Shown here: positions 37,408 to 46,198 of the stretch, one piece after another
Position numbering within the stretch: the first letter of the stretch is position 1
How the letters are laid out: each line of letters starts with the position of its first letter
The notes under the pieces: model-generated
Told to the model about the DNA's origin: nothing
Database searches by the model: none
The model's input: the letters and a program-made list of their open reading frames with translations, nothing else
Position numbers and translations under genes: made by a program
Source of the DNA: Halioglobus sp.
GTDB taxonomy: Bacteria; Pseudomonadota; Gammaproteobacteria; Pseudomonadales; Halieaceae
Length of the DNA stretch: 64,000 nt
NCBI GenBank assembly: GCA_002699145.1
Contig: PABK01000033.1
Span: 1 to 64,000 of the forward strand
Direction: 5' to 3'

Positions 37408-38400
37408 TTAGTGGTCGAACCCGCCGCGCTGGGCAAACAGGCCGAAAATCCCGCCAGTGTGCACAAAGACGATATCCCGCGTGCCCTCGAAACGACCGGC
37501 GCGGATTTCCGCCAGCATACCGGCGAAGGCCTTGCCGGTGTAAACCGGGTCCAGCACCAGGCCTTCCAGGCGCGCCAGTTCGGCGATGAGCTGGAATATT
37601 TCCGCGCCCGCCACGGCATAGCCCGCGCCGACATAACCGTCCAGCACATTGGGCGCCACCGCCAGCGTCCCGACCTGCGGGTAGCGGCGGCACAGGTCCG
37701 CCACGTCCGCGGCGACCTTGTCGAGAAAGTACTGCTCGTCGTCACACACGTTGACGCCCCACACCGTGGCCGGCAGCTCGTGCAGCAGTACCCCCGCGCC
37801 GAGGCCCGCCTGCGTGCCGCCCGAGCCGCTGGCGTGGACGATGTGCGCGCGCTCGATCTGCGCGGCGCGGAAATCCTCGCGCAGTTCCTCGCAGGCGGCG
37901 ATGTAGCCCCACACGCCGAGACCGTCGCTGCCACCGGTGGGCACCGCCAGTGCGCGCCTGCCGCGAGCGGCGTAATGCGCCTGCCAGTGCGCGAAGCGCG
38001 CCGGCAACTCGCTGGAAAAGCCCCGCGCGGGGTAGAAGTCGACCTGCGCGCCGGCCAGCTGGTCGAGCAACAGGTTGCCTTCCGCCTGCGCCGGGGCCTC
38101 GCCGCGCAACAGCAGGTGCACGCCCAGGCCGAGCTGCGCCCCGGCCAGGGCGGTGGCGCGGCAGTGGTTGCTCTGTACGCCGCCGCAGGTGATGAGGGTG
38201 TCGTAGCCGTTGTCCAGTGCGTGGGCGGTGATGAACTCCAGCTTGCGCACCTTGTTGCCGCTGAGGGTGCAACCGGTGAGGTCGTCGCGCTTGACCCACA
38301 GGCGATGGCCGCAGCCCCAGCGTTCGCTGGCGCGCTCAAGGTACTGCAGGGGGGTCGGCGTCTGCGCCAGTGAAAGTCTGCGGGGGTAGTCCAGGGCCAC
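37408..38400 (-). CDS. D-cysteine desulfhydrase / ACC deaminase family PLP enzyme
   Basis: This fold-type II PLP enzyme of 330 residues has the PLP lysine Lys50 in LSGNKVRKLEF, then ITCGGVQSNHCRATA and the phosphate-binding ASGSGGTQAGL. D-cysteine desulfhydrase (D-cysteine to pyruvate, H2S and ammonia) is the most likely activity; ACC deaminase is the alternative, and single residues cannot settle it here. GTG start that shares one base with the yajC stop (TAGTG), so it is translationally coupled to yajC, an unusual partner. Confidence 0.8.
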   Translation of the reverse strand: MALDYPRRLSLAQTPTPLQYLERASERWGCGHRLWVKRDDLTGCTLSGNKVRKLEFITAHALDNGYDTLITCGGVQSNHCRATALAGAQLGLGVHLLLRGEAPAQAEGNLLLDQLAGAQVDFYPARGFSSELPARFAHWQAHYAARGRRALAVPTGGSDGLGVWGYIAACEELREDFRAAQIERAHIVHASGSGGTQAGLGAGVLLHELPATVWGVNVCDDEQYFLDKVAADVADLCRRYPQVGTLAVAPNVLDGYVGAGYAVAGAEIFQLIAELARLEGLVLDPVYTGKAFAGMLAEIRAGRFEGTRDIVFVHTGGIFGLFAQRGGFDH

Positions 38401-38735
38401 TAGCCGATAGACTTCAGGGTGCCCTTGGGCAGCACGGCGTGTACGTGCACACGCTGGAACTTCATCTCGACGTTGTTGGCAACGTTGAGCACCATGTAGT
38501 TGTCGTCCAGGGCAGTGACCTTGCCCAGGATGCCGGAACTGGTCACCACCTCGTCACCCTTGTTCAGGGCCGAGACCATCTCCGCGTGTTCTTTCTGGCG
38601 CTTGCGCTGGGGCCGGATGGCGATGAAGTAGAACAGGACGAACAGACCCACCAGGAACAGTATCTGGAACATCTCCCCGCCCTGGGGTTGTTGTCCCGCC
38701 GCCTGGGCGTGGGCGCTGGCAATAAAAAGGCTCAT
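38400..38735 (-). CDS. yajC: Preprotein translocase subunit YajC
   Basis: YajC is a small single-span inner-membrane partner of SecDF. In 111 residues it shows the membrane segment MFQILFLVGLFVLFYFIAI followed by the family mark RPQRKRQKEHAEMVSALNKGDEV. The usual neighbours tgt, secD and secF are absent, so it is either relocated or a second copy. It overlaps the desulfhydrase gene by one base. Confidence 0.93.
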   Translation of the reverse strand: MSLFIASAHAQAAGQQPQGGEMFQILFLVGLFVLFYFIAIRPQRKRQKEHAEMVSALNKGDEVVTSSGILGKVTALDDNYMVLNVANNVEMKFQRVHVHAVLPKGTLKSIG

Positions 38736-38832
38736 CGGTGACTTCCGCGCGGTGAATACAGGGGGTGCCTGGAACGCTAGCTAATGTACCCGTTTTCCGC
38801 GGGAGCCGCAATCGAGGCGCCTGGCGAATACA

Positions 38833-39618
38833 CTAGGCGCCGAGGATTTCCAGGTCGTAATCCATGATCTGCGGCGCGTGATCGGAGAAGCGCTCGTCCT
38901 TGTAGATGGAGGCGTCGACCACGCGCTGCGCGAGTTTGGGCGTGATGACCTGGTAGTCCAGTCGCCAGCCCACGTTCTTCGCCCAGGCCTGGCCGCGGTT
39001 GGACCACCAGGTGTACTGCTCCGGCTCCTCGTTGACCAGGCGGAACGAATCGATATAGCCGACCTCGTCGTACAGCACGTCCAGCCAGGCGCGCTCCTCG
39101 GGCAGGAAGCCGGAATTCTTCTGGTTGCTGCGCCAGTTCTTCAGGTCGATATTCTGGTGGCAGATGTTCCAGTCGGCGCAGATGATGAACTCGCGACGCT
39201 TGCGTCGCAGGGCGCGCAGGTGCTCCATAAAAGCCTCCATGAAGCGGAATTTTTTCTGCAGCGCCTCGTCGCTGGAGGAGCCGGAGGGCATGTACAGGGA
39301 AATCACACTCAGGCCCTGGTAGTCCGCCTGGATATAACGGCCCTCCGAATCGGCGGGATCCCAGCCCAGGCTCGTCAACACCTTGTTCGGCCTGGCCCGG
39401 CTGTACAGGGCGGTGCCGCTGTACCCCTTGCGCTCGGCGTCGTTGTAGTAACAGTGGTAACCCTGCGGGGTGAATACCGGGTCGCTGAGCTGGTGCGCCT
39501 GGGCCTTGGTCTCCTGGATGCAGACCACATCGGCGTCCTGGTGCGCCAGCCAGTCGAAAAAGCCCTTGCGCTGGGCCGAGCGGATGCCATTGGTATTGCA
39601 GGTGATGATTCGGGCCAC
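38833..39618 (-). CDS. Exodeoxyribonuclease III family protein (XthA/Crc-like)
   Basis: This 261-residue endonuclease/exonuclease/phosphatase-fold protein starts at GTG 39618, with ggagg upstream. Pattern and length resemble both XthA and the pseudomonad regulator Crc. Unlike Crc, the catalytic set is intact: Asn10, Glu36 (CIQETKAQ), Tyr66, Asp149 and Asn151 (CADWNICHQ), Asp221, Asp246 and His247 (FSDHAP). It is therefore probably an active AP endonuclease / 3'-5' exonuclease. It is divergent from a MarR-type gene. Confidence 0.88.
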   Translation of the reverse strand: MARIITCNTNGIRSAQRKGFFDWLAHQDADVVCIQETKAQAHQLSDPVFTPQGYHCYYNDAERKGYSGTALYSRARPNKVLTSLGWDPADSEGRYIQADYQGLSVISLYMPSGSSSDEALQKKFRFMEAFMEHLRALRRKRREFIICADWNICHQNIDLKNWRSNQKNSGFLPEERAWLDVLYDEVGYIDSFRLVNEEPEQYTWWSNRGQAWAKNVGWRLDYQVITPKLAQRVVDASIYKDERFSDHAPQIMDYDLEILGA

Positions 39619-39722
39619 GTTTCCCCTCCCGGCGGGCAAAAACGGGGCAGTCTAGCGGATGCCCCGGGGCGTCACAAATGTGTAAAATATTGAACCAGTA
39701 CCCATGACTTCTGTCTGCCTGG

Positions 39723-39738
39723 GGTTACAATTCTAACC
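39723..39738 (+). promoter_or_regulatory. Possible MarR operator
   Basis: ggtta and taacc flank six bases (caattc) about 28 bases upstream of the MarR-type start, in an AT-rich gap. Autoregulation from such a palindrome is common in the family. The arms are short, so chance is possible. Confidence 0.3.
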
Positions 39739-39765
39739 ATAATTTCGCACAGAAGGTGTGATGTG

Positions 39766-40260
39766 ATGCAGTCAACCGCGCAGCGCAACCAGCACGTCGC
39801 CTTCGGGCTGTCCAACAACCTGGCGCGCCTGTTGCGCGAGTTTTCCCGCGATTTCGAGCGCCGCATCCACAGCAAACTCCTGCAGCGGGGCTACGACGAC
39901 ATCCGCCCGTCGCACAGTGCCGTATTCGCCAACCTGGGCCTGGGCGCGGTGCGCGTCACCGAGCTGGCCGTGCGCGCGCAGGTCACCCAGCAGGCGATGG
40001 GCAAGATGCTCAAGGAAATCGAGCGCCTGGGTTACGTGTCCCGGGACATCGACAGCGGCGACAAGCGCGCCAAGGAAATACGCCTGACCGAAAAAGGTAT
40101 CCAGCTCGCCGAGGACTGCATCCAGATCACCGCCGAGGTGCGCGCCGAATACGCGCAGCGCGTGGGCGCCGCGGAACTGGACCAGCTGGAGGCCTGCCTG
40201 CGCAACGCGGTGGACAAACTGGACCTGGACTACCTGCCCGAGTCCTGGACCGACCGCTAG
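39766..40260 (+). CDS. MarR-family transcriptional regulator
   Basis: This winged-helix regulator has about 164 residues. The recognition region is VRVTELAVRAQVTQQAMGKMLKEIERLGYVSRDIDSGDKRAKEI, with the typical D-x-R-like wing (DSGDKRAKEIRLTEKG). ATG 39766 is chosen; a GTG immediately before it (39763) is equally placed relative to agaagg. It is divergent from the XthA-like gene and convergent with an outer-membrane gene. The ligand is unknown. Confidence 0.85.
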   Translation: MQSTAQRNQHVAFGLSNNLARLLREFSRDFERRIHSKLLQRGYDDIRPSHSAVFANLGLGAVRVTELAVRAQVTQQAMGKMLKEIERLGYVSRDIDSGDKRAKEIRLTEKGIQLAEDCIQITAEVRAEYAQRVGAAELDQLEACLRNAVDKLDLDYLPESWTDR

Positions 40261-40278
40261 GCGCCAGCGCGACGCACT

Positions 40279-41196
40279 TCAGAAGCGATACAGCCAGGCG
40301 ATACCGTAGGAATCGAAATCGTTACCCACCCGGGTCACCACCCCGGTGCTCGCATTGAGCTTGATGCTGTGGTGCCTGTTCAGGGGGAAGGAGTAGGTCA
40401 GCCCCCAGCGCGAATTCTTCTGCAGGTCCTTGCGCGCCACGCCATTGACCGTGGTTTCCCCGCCGTGGAAGAAGTTCGCGTCCACGGACAGCCAGCGGCC
40501 TTTGGCGAACACGTAGATCAGGTGCGACTGCACGGCGTAGATCGGGTCCTGCTCCCGCTTGCTGCCGCGAAAACCGTTGTCGCTGTCCTCGAACAGTCGC
40601 ACCGAGCCGGACAGGTCCATGAACCAGCGCCCGGCGCGCCAGGATATCCCCAGCCCCGGCCGTAGCATCCAGCGGTCGGTGCCGGCGTTAATCAGGTGTT
40701 CCGAGGTGTAGCTGCCAAGCGGGGCCGAGACCTGCAGGCTGGCGCCGGCCACCAGCCCCGGCTGCCAGTCGGCGAAATCCTGCAGCGACAGCGCCGGGGC
40801 GCCGTAGAAATTCCAGGTCAGCCTGGCATGCGGGTCGCCGTACTCGCAGCGCTGCCCCTCGATAAACTCCCCCTCGAAGGTCGCCGAACCCTGGAAGCAC
40901 AGGCGACTGGCAAGCAGGTCGATCTTCGCCGCATCGCCGGCCAGGCTGAACGTGTGCGCCATGCCAAGGGCCTGGGCGTCGATTTCCAGTTCTGCGTTCT
41001 CCAGTGTCGAGGTCGGGGTGGGCGACAGTTCACCCTCTGAATAGGCGTAACCGAGCACCAGGTAGGTCTGGTCGACCGGCACATTGGCATAGCTGCGCGG
41101 CTCGAGGTCCTGGGCCGACAGCGGCCCTGGCGCCAGGCAGGCAAGACAGGCGAGGCACAGGCTGCGCCACCGCCCAGGTATCACCCCGCTCTCCAC
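40279..41196 (-). CDS. Outer-membrane beta-barrel of the phenol-degradation MetA-like family
   Basis: The 305-residue protein has a signal peptide ending at about PGPLSAQ, then LEPRSYANVPVDQTYLVLGYAY, the typical start of the PF13557-type transporter family, and ends with the aromatic YGIAWLYRF of an outer-membrane strand. Family members are predicted channels for hydrophobic substrates. GTG start at 41196. Neighbours downstream in coordinate order (SnoaL-like, GST-like, metallo-hydrolase) on the same strand hint at a catabolic or detoxification unit. Exact substrate unknown. Confidence 0.75.
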   Translation of the reverse strand: MESGVIPGRWRSLCLACLACLAPGPLSAQDLEPRSYANVPVDQTYLVLGYAYSEGELSPTPTSTLENAELEIDAQALGMAHTFSLAGDAAKIDLLASRLCFQGSATFEGEFIEGQRCEYGDPHARLTWNFYGAPALSLQDFADWQPGLVAGASLQVSAPLGSYTSEHLINAGTDRWMLRPGLGISWRAGRWFMDLSGSVRLFEDSDNGFRGSKREQDPIYAVQSHLIYVFAKGRWLSVDANFFHGGETTVNGVARKDLQKNSRWGLTYSFPLNRHHSIKLNASTGVVTRVGNDFDSYGIAWLYRF

Positions 41197-41254
41197 GCGG
41201 CCTGGCGCCCCACGGCAAGGCTGTACGCCCCAGGGGGCATGCAGCGCGACGGCA

Positions 41255-41707
41255 TCAGATGTCCATGAAGTCTGGCGTGTTGAACTTCCAGCTCTTCTCC
41301 TCCACGCGCCGGCTGATGCGCCAGCCCCGGTCCGTGCGCCGGTACTCGTCCACGTACCAGAGGCCCAGCATATAGGTTTGCGTCGTGCCGTCGGGCATAC
41401 GCATCTCCATGGGATTGAAGCACATGACGCGGCCGCTGGCGGTATCCCCGTCCAGCTTGACCTGGATATTGGCGTTCAGGTGCTGCGAGGCAGGGAACAA
41501 TTCGTCGGTCAGGGCGCTCTCGAGAAACTCCAGGGTGGTGTCGAGGTCGCCGACGCTGCCGCCATAGACGCTGTAATCGACGAAGCAATCCCCGGTGAAT
41601 ACCTCGTCACGCATGCGCGCGATCTGCTTGCTGTCGACGAGGTCGGCGTAATGGTACAACAGATCCAGTATTTCAAAGCGGTCGGATATTTCCTGTTGCG
41701 AGAGCAT
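41255..41707 (-). CDS. SnoaL-like / NTF2-fold protein
   Basis: This 150-residue cone-shaped NTF2-like protein begins DRFEILDLLYHYADLVDSKQ, ends in the YMLGLWYVDEYRRTDRGWRISRR strand pattern, and is typical of SnoaL_4-type proteins that accompany dehydrogenases and hydratases. It may bind or isomerise a small hydrophobic molecule. Catalytic residues cannot be assigned with confidence. It lies 13 bases after the GST-like gene. Confidence 0.78.
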   Translation of the reverse strand: MLSQQEISDRFEILDLLYHYADLVDSKQIARMRDEVFTGDCFVDYSVYGGSVGDLDTTLEFLESALTDELFPASQHLNANIQVKLDGDTASGRVMCFNPMEMRMPDGTTQTYMLGLWYVDEYRRTDRGWRISRRVEEKSWKFNTPDFMDI

Positions 41708-41720
41708 GTGATTCCTCCGT

Positions 41721-42485
41721 TTAAAAATCCAGTGGCAGTGCGATGTGGCGTTGGTACATCCGGTCCCGGTGCGCCTCCAGGCGCGGCGTCAACAATGCGG
41801 CGGTCGCCGCGTCAGCCGACTCGTAGGTGGCGCGCATGTAGTCCGGCATGGGGTTGTCCCCGGGGCCCAGGGGCTTGATCATGCCGGCAAAATTCGCCCA
41901 GTAGAAATCCGCGGCGCTGACCTCCTCGCCCACCAGGTAGTCGCGACCCTGGGCTTGCTGGGCCGCCAGGCGCGCGTCCAGTTCAGCGCTGATGGCTGCC
42001 ATTTGCTGCGGCGCCCGGGCCAGCGCCTGTTCCGACCAGCCATACTTGTGCGCCATGCGCGCGATCATCTGGGGGGGCTCGTCCAGTGCCATCATCGGCG
42101 CCAGCATCTGCAGACGACGGTTCCAGGCAAAGCCGTCCACGCCGGCGACCAGCGCCGACAGGCCCAGCACCTGGGCGCGCTCGCCGGCGTCTTCGGGCAA
42201 CAGCGCCGGCGCGGGAGCCAGGCGCTCGGCGAGCATGAGCAGGTCCAGCCAGTGGCACACCGGCGGCAGGTCCTCGTACACAGCTACCGGCGCCGAGTTC
42301 TGCCCGGTCCACGCCTGCAGGTCGGCGTTCTCGCCCCCGCCCTCCTGGAACACCGGGGTGAAAGGAATGCCCTTGTAGGCAAAGATCGACTTGGCCGACT
42401 CCCCCCAGGGCCCGGGCACGCCGGCGGTCAGCACCAGGCGCAGGCCCGGGGCGTCCACGGCGTCGGCTACGCTGACATAATCCAT
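41721..42485 (-). CDS. Glutathione S-transferase-like protein
   Basis: The 254-residue protein has a thioredoxin-like N-terminal part (LRLVLTAGVPGPWGESAKSIFAYKGIPFTPVFQ, QNSAPVAVYED) and a helical C-terminal part. The usual proline-and-SES glutathione site is weak, so binding of glutathione is uncertain. ATG 42485. A 163-bp AT-rich gap upstream probably holds its promoter; transcription continues into the SnoaL-like gene. Confidence 0.7.
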   Translation of the reverse strand: MDYVSVADAVDAPGLRLVLTAGVPGPWGESAKSIFAYKGIPFTPVFQEGGGENADLQAWTGQNSAPVAVYEDLPPVCHWLDLLMLAERLAPAPALLPEDAGERAQVLGLSALVAGVDGFAWNRRLQMLAPMMALDEPPQMIARMAHKYGWSEQALARAPQQMAAISAELDARLAAQQAQGRDYLVGEEVSAADFYWANFAGMIKPLGPGDNPMPDYMRATYESADAATAALLTPRLEAHRDRMYQRHIALPLDF

Positions 42486-42648
42486 AGACAGTCCTCTATC
42501 GTCCGGTCCGGGAGGCTACGGCACGGTCGCCCGCGCGCCACTGCTCGGGGCGCCCTGTCGCAACCGGGCCGGTCAGGTTATAACCCACAAGTATTAAAGT
42601 TAGCTCTAGCACCAGAAAAATACCTCATCTTATTGTTTTAGGTGGTTT

Positions 42649-43740
42649 TTATACCTGGATTGGCGAGTCGTCGGCGGCGTCGTGAGGGCGCTCCCGGCGG
42701 CGCAGGGGCAGGGTCGAATCCACCGAGTGGTAGGTGTAGCGCCCCTCCTCGTCCAGACCGCGGAGCAACTGTCCGCGCTGGCAGAGGAAGTTGAGATGCG
42801 CCTGGCACTCGCCCAGTGCCATGTCCAGGTTGTGCCCCTCGAGTTTGCGCCTGAACAGCACCGGCAACAGGTCCATGGCCGTGCGCGGCTGCTGCTCGCA
42901 GGCCTCTTCCAGGGCCAGCAGGTGGTCCTCGTGGTGTTCAATCAGGTAGCGTAACCGCTCGTGCAGGCCGCGAAACGGGGTATTGTGCGCGGGCAGTACC
43001 AGCGTGTCCGCCGGCAGGTCCTCGAGAAAGCGCTCCAGGGAATGGAACCAGTCGCGCAGGGGGTTGGCCTCGGGCTCGGTGCCGGGCACGCTGACGTTGG
43101 AGGTGATGCGCGGGATGACCTGGTCGCCGGAGAGCAGGATGTTCAGTTCCGCACAGTACAGGCAGGCGTGCTCCGGCGAGTGCCCGCGACCGATCATCAC
43201 CTGCCAGCGCCGCCCGCCAATGATCAGTCGGCCCCCTTCCGTCAGGCGGCGGTAGGCCGTGGGCATGGGCGTGACAATGGACCCGAATCCCTCGAAGTTT
43301 TCCCTGGCCGAGGCGATCTGCGCGTCGCCGTAACCGGCGCGGCGCATATTCTCCTCCATCGCCCAGCTGTAGTGTTCGCGCGTTGTGCGGCTGTAGGCCA
43401 GGCCGGTCAGGTACTCGGCCTCGGTCATGTAGAACGGCGCCCGCCAGCGCTCGCACAACCAGCCGGCCATACCGATATGGTCCGGGTGATGGTGGGTGGA
43501 AAGTACAGCCTTGACCGGCCTGGAGCCCAGGACATCGCGGAACACCCCCTCCCAGAGCTCCTCGGTGGGCCCCAGGGCGATGCCGGTGTCTATCACCCAC
43601 CAGCCGTCCTCGTCCTGTAGCAGGTAGAGGTTGATGTGATCCAGCGCCATGGGCAGCGGCATGCGCAGCCACAGTACGCCCTCGGCGATTTCGCGGGTTT
43701 CCCCCGCCGCCGGCACGTCCTGGAAGGGGTAGTCCAGCAC
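42649..43740 (-). CDS. MBL-fold metallo-hydrolase
   Basis: This 363-residue hydrolase carries HxHxDH at residues 83-88 (STHHHPDHIGMAG), followed by further metal ligands in GRGHSPEHACLY and LSGDQVIPRI. An about 80-residue C-terminal winged-helix-like region (LLPVLFRRKLEGHNLDMALGECQAHLNFL) is of the type seen in LACTB2-like members. Substrate unknown; thioesters or lactones are possible. It starts with GTG immediately after the stop of the peroxiredoxin gene (TAGGTG), indicating coupled translation. Confidence 0.85.
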   Translation of the reverse strand: MLDYPFQDVPAAGETREIAEGVLWLRMPLPMALDHINLYLLQDEDGWWVIDTGIALGPTEELWEGVFRDVLGSRPVKAVLSTHHHPDHIGMAGWLCERWRAPFYMTEAEYLTGLAYSRTTREHYSWAMEENMRRAGYGDAQIASARENFEGFGSIVTPMPTAYRRLTEGGRLIIGGRRWQVMIGRGHSPEHACLYCAELNILLSGDQVIPRITSNVSVPGTEPEANPLRDWFHSLERFLEDLPADTLVLPAHNTPFRGLHERLRYLIEHHEDHLLALEEACEQQPRTAMDLLPVLFRRKLEGHNLDMALGECQAHLNFLCQRGQLLRGLDEEGRYTYHSVDSTLPLRRRERPHDAADDSPIQV

Positions 43741-44217
43741 CTACAGCCCCAGTTCCTTGATCAGAGCGATGACGTCATCGTGATGCGTCTTGGTCTTGAC
43801 CTTGTCCATGATGTGCTTGAGGCGCCCGTCCTTGCCAATGATGAAGGTGGTGCGCAGCACGCCCATGAATTCCCGTCCCATGAACTTTTTCAGCCCCCAG
43901 GCGCCGTATTTTTCCGTCACCTTGTGGTCCTCATCCGACAGCAGGGTGAAATTCAGATCCTGCTTGTCGATAAACCTGCCCAGCCGGGCCACCGGGTCGG
44001 GACTCACGCCCAGCACCACGGTGTCGAGCCTGGCCAGCGCTTTCTTGCTGTCGCGGATACCGCAGGCCTGCACGGTACAGCCGGGGGTCATGGCCTTGGG
44101 ATAAAAGTACAGCACCACGTTTTTCTCGCCGCGGAAATCCTTCAGGGCCACCTTGTTGCCGCCCTGGTCCAACAGGGTGAAGGCCGGCGCCATGTTGCCG
44201 AGCTTGGGAAACGCCAT
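43741..44217 (-). CDS. bcp: Peroxiredoxin, BCP type
   Basis: This thiol peroxidase reduces hydrogen and organic peroxides using thioredoxin. The peroxidatic cysteine is Cys47 and the resolving cysteine Cys52 in AMTPGCTVQACGIRD, as in E. coli BCP. LYFYPKAMTPGC is the family signature. At 158 residues it is standard. It lies directly upstream of the metallo-hydrolase. Confidence 0.93.
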   Translation of the reverse strand: MAFPKLGNMAPAFTLLDQGGNKVALKDFRGEKNVVLYFYPKAMTPGCTVQACGIRDSKKALARLDTVVLGVSPDPVARLGRFIDKQDLNFTLLSDEDHKVTEKYGAWGLKKFMGREFMGVLRTTFIIGKDGRLKHIMDKVKTKTHHDDVIALIKELGL

Positions 44218-44289
44218 AACAGTTCCTCCTGGTCGATGTGTTGCTTGCCTCTTGGCCGGCGGCGCGACCTGGCCGCGCCCGGGCCGGTA

Positions 44290-44838
44290 TTACCTCGCGC
44301 CCCTGGCGGACAGGTCTATCGCCGATACGCGCACGGGAAATTCGCCGTCGGTAGCGTCGGCGAAGTATTCGCGCAGTGTCTCGTACACCACGGGAAAGGC
44401 GATATTGTCCCAGGGCAGGTCGTCTTCGCGGTAAAGTTCAGTCTCCAGGCTCTCGGGACCGACCCCGTACTCGCCATCATCCAGGTCGCAGCGGTAGAAC
44501 ATGTAGACCTGGCTGATGTGGGGCACGTCGAATACGCGGTAAAGATCCAGGTTGCTCACCCTGGCCCGGGCCTCCTCCCAGGTTTCCCGGGCCGCGCCCT
44601 GCACCGTGGTCTCGCCGTTTTCCATGAACCCCGCGGGCAGTGTCCAGTAATTCCTGCGCGGCTCTATCGCGCGCTTGCACAGCAGCACCCTGCCCTCGTA
44701 CACGGGCAGGCAGCCGACAATAACCCGGGGGTTGCTGTAGTGAATCAGTTCGCAGCTGGTACAGATGTGCCGCTCGCGGTCGTCGCCCGCGGGAATACGC
44801 AACACGACCCGGTTGCCGCAACTGGAGCAGAATTTCAT
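44290..44838 (-). CDS. Zinc-ribbon Nudix hydrolase
   Basis: The 182-residue protein has an N-terminal zinc ribbon (Cys4, Cys7, Cys26, Cys29) and a Nudix box at about residues 70-92 (LPAGFMENGETTVQGAARET followed by WEEARARV). The catalytic REx2EE core is present; the glycine after it is replaced by arginine, as in related zinc-ribbon Nudix proteins. ATG 44838 (MKFCSSCG) is preferred to an upstream TTG. Substrate is probably an NADH-like or ADP-ribose-type nucleotide, not determinable here. Confidence 0.85.
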   Translation of the reverse strand: MKFCSSCGNRVVLRIPAGDDRERHICTSCELIHYSNPRVIVGCLPVYEGRVLLCKRAIEPRRNYWTLPAGFMENGETTVQGAARETWEEARARVSNLDLYRVFDVPHISQVYMFYRCDLDDGEYGVGPESLETELYREDDLPWDNIAFPVVYETLREYFADATDGEFPVRVSAIDLSARGAR

Positions 44839-44911
44839 CGCTTGGACCGACGACAATACAAGCTGGCCAGTATAAGGCCTGCGCCGTAATTGGAACAGGC
44901 CGGCGCAACGC

Positions 44912-45388
44912 TCAGGAGAGCTCGCGATACCCCCCGGAGTAGAACACCAGCGGCTCGCCGTCGGCGCGGCTGAGCATCTCGTGCACGCGGCCGACGATAA
45001 TCAGGTGGTCACCGCCCTCGTGGGTCGCCTCCAGTTCGCAGTCGAAACTGACCAGGGCGTCGCGGATAATCGGCGCGCCGAACTTGCCAGGACTGAAGTG
45101 ATCCGGCGCCAGCGTGTGCTCGCCTTTCTTCGCGTACTGGTTGGACAGGGCCTGCTGCTCCAGCGACAGTACATTGATGGCGAAGTAGTTCGGCGTGGCG
45201 AAATGCGCGTAGACATCGGAGTTGTTCTGCAGGTTCCACAACACCAGCGGCGGGTCCAGCGACACCGAGGAAAAGGAATTCGCGGTCAGCGCCAGCGGCT
45301 CGCCGTCCTCGGTGACGGTGGTGATCAGGCAGACCCCCGTGGCAAAGCGCCCCAGCGCATTTCTCAGTTCACGTCCATCAAAACTCAT
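44912..45388 (-). CDS. Flavin reductase family protein
   Basis: This 158-residue FMN-binding split-barrel protein is of the HpaC type: RNALGRFATGVCLITTV, LTANSFSSVSLDPPLVLWNL, FAINVLSLEQQALSNQYA and FDCELEATHEGGDHLIIVGRV. It reduces free flavin with NAD(P)H, often to supply a monooxygenase. A luciferase-like gene lies 1.5 kb away but the moa genes intervene, so a pairing is speculative. Confidence 0.9.
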   Translation of the reverse strand: MSFDGRELRNALGRFATGVCLITTVTEDGEPLALTANSFSSVSLDPPLVLWNLQNNSDVYAHFATPNYFAINVLSLEQQALSNQYAKKGEHTLAPDHFSPGKFGAPIIRDALVSFDCELEATHEGGDHLIIVGRVHEMLSRADGEPLVFYSGGYRELS

Positions 45389-45462
45389 AGTGCTATTCTC
45401 CGTTATCGCCAGGCACAGGCTGCGCTATTGGAGCGCAGGTCAATGCCGTACACATCCCCTAT

Positions 45463-45939
45463 TCAGGCTACGCCGCCGCGCCAGCGCCGCGCGCGCGCGT
45501 CATCCGAGCTGCGCGGCGCCACCCAGTGTTCGCCGGCGGGGCCCGTTTCCTTTTTCCAGAAAGGCGCCCGGGTTTTCAGGTAATCCATAATGAACTCGCA
45601 GGCCTCGAACGCCGCCTCGCGGTGCGCGCTGGCGGCGCCCACCCAGACCACCGGGTCCCCGGGCTGCAGCAGGCCGACGCGGTGCACCACACTGGTGGCG
45701 AGCAGCGGCCAGCGCCGGCAGGCCTCATCCAGTATCTGCTCGATGCTCGACTCGGTCATGCCCGGGTAGTGTTCCAGCCGCATACTGCTCACCGAGCGCT
45801 GCTCGTTGTCGCAGCGCACGTAGCCGGTGAAGGTCGCCACGGCGCCCTCCGCCGCGTCGCCGCGCAACAGCCCGCGCTGCAGTGCGGCGACATCGAACTC
45901 CGCCTCCTGTACCAGTACCGATGTGCGCGCAGCGCCCAC
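45463..45939 (-). CDS. moaE: Molybdopterin synthase catalytic subunit
   Basis: MoaE inserts sulfur from MoaD thiocarboxylate into precursor Z (cPMP) to make molybdopterin. 158 residues; the signatures are AVATFTGYVRCDNEQRSVSSMRLEHYPGM, the RVGLLQPGDPVVWVGAASAHREAAFEA block, and YLKTRAPFWKKE with the catalytic lysine. GTG start, five bases after moaD. The alanine/arginine-rich tail is longer than usual. Confidence 0.95.
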   Translation of the reverse strand: MGAARTSVLVQEAEFDVAALQRGLLRGDAAEGAVATFTGYVRCDNEQRSVSSMRLEHYPGMTESSIEQILDEACRRWPLLATSVVHRVGLLQPGDPVVWVGAASAHREAAFEACEFIMDYLKTRAPFWKKETGPAGEHWVAPRSSDDARARRWRGGVA

Positions 45940-45943
45940 CGCC

Positions 45944-46198
45944 TCAGCCCCCGGTCACCGGCGGGAAGAACGCCACCTCGTCGCCATCGGCCAGCGCGCA
46001 GTCACCCTGTACCACGACCTGGTTCACGGCGCGGATCATGTTGTCCTCTTCGAGCACCTCGCGCCAGCGCGCGCCGTGCTGCGCGCACAGGCTGTCCTGC
46101 AGGGCATCCAGGCGCGCCACCTGCTCGCTCCAGGGCAGTTCCAGTTGTGCGCAGTCCAGGGTCTCGCGCACACGGGCGAAAAACAAAACCTTCAGCAT
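45944..46198 (-). CDS. moaD: Molybdopterin synthase sulfur carrier subunit
   Basis: This ubiquitin-like sulfur carrier of 84 residues ends with [10 protein letters not shown]; the terminal Gly-Gly is adenylated and thiocarboxylated by Moe[12 protein letters not shown] is the typical opening. It overlaps moaC by seven bases. Confidence 0.95.
   Translation of the reverse strand: MLKVLFFARVRETLDCAQLELPWSEQVARLDALQDSLCAQHGARWREVLEEDNMIRAVNQVVVQGDCALADGDEVAFFPPVTGG

Noticed and set aside
35990..37693. N-terminal extension of the 5'-nucleotidase frame
   Set aside because: The frame stays open for 568 codons but only as a shadow of the symporter; family similarity begins at 35989.
36013..38373. 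A 786-codon plus-strand frame opposite the symporter and desulfhydrase
   Set aside because: Antisense shadow; composition rich in His, Gln and Arg, no family features.
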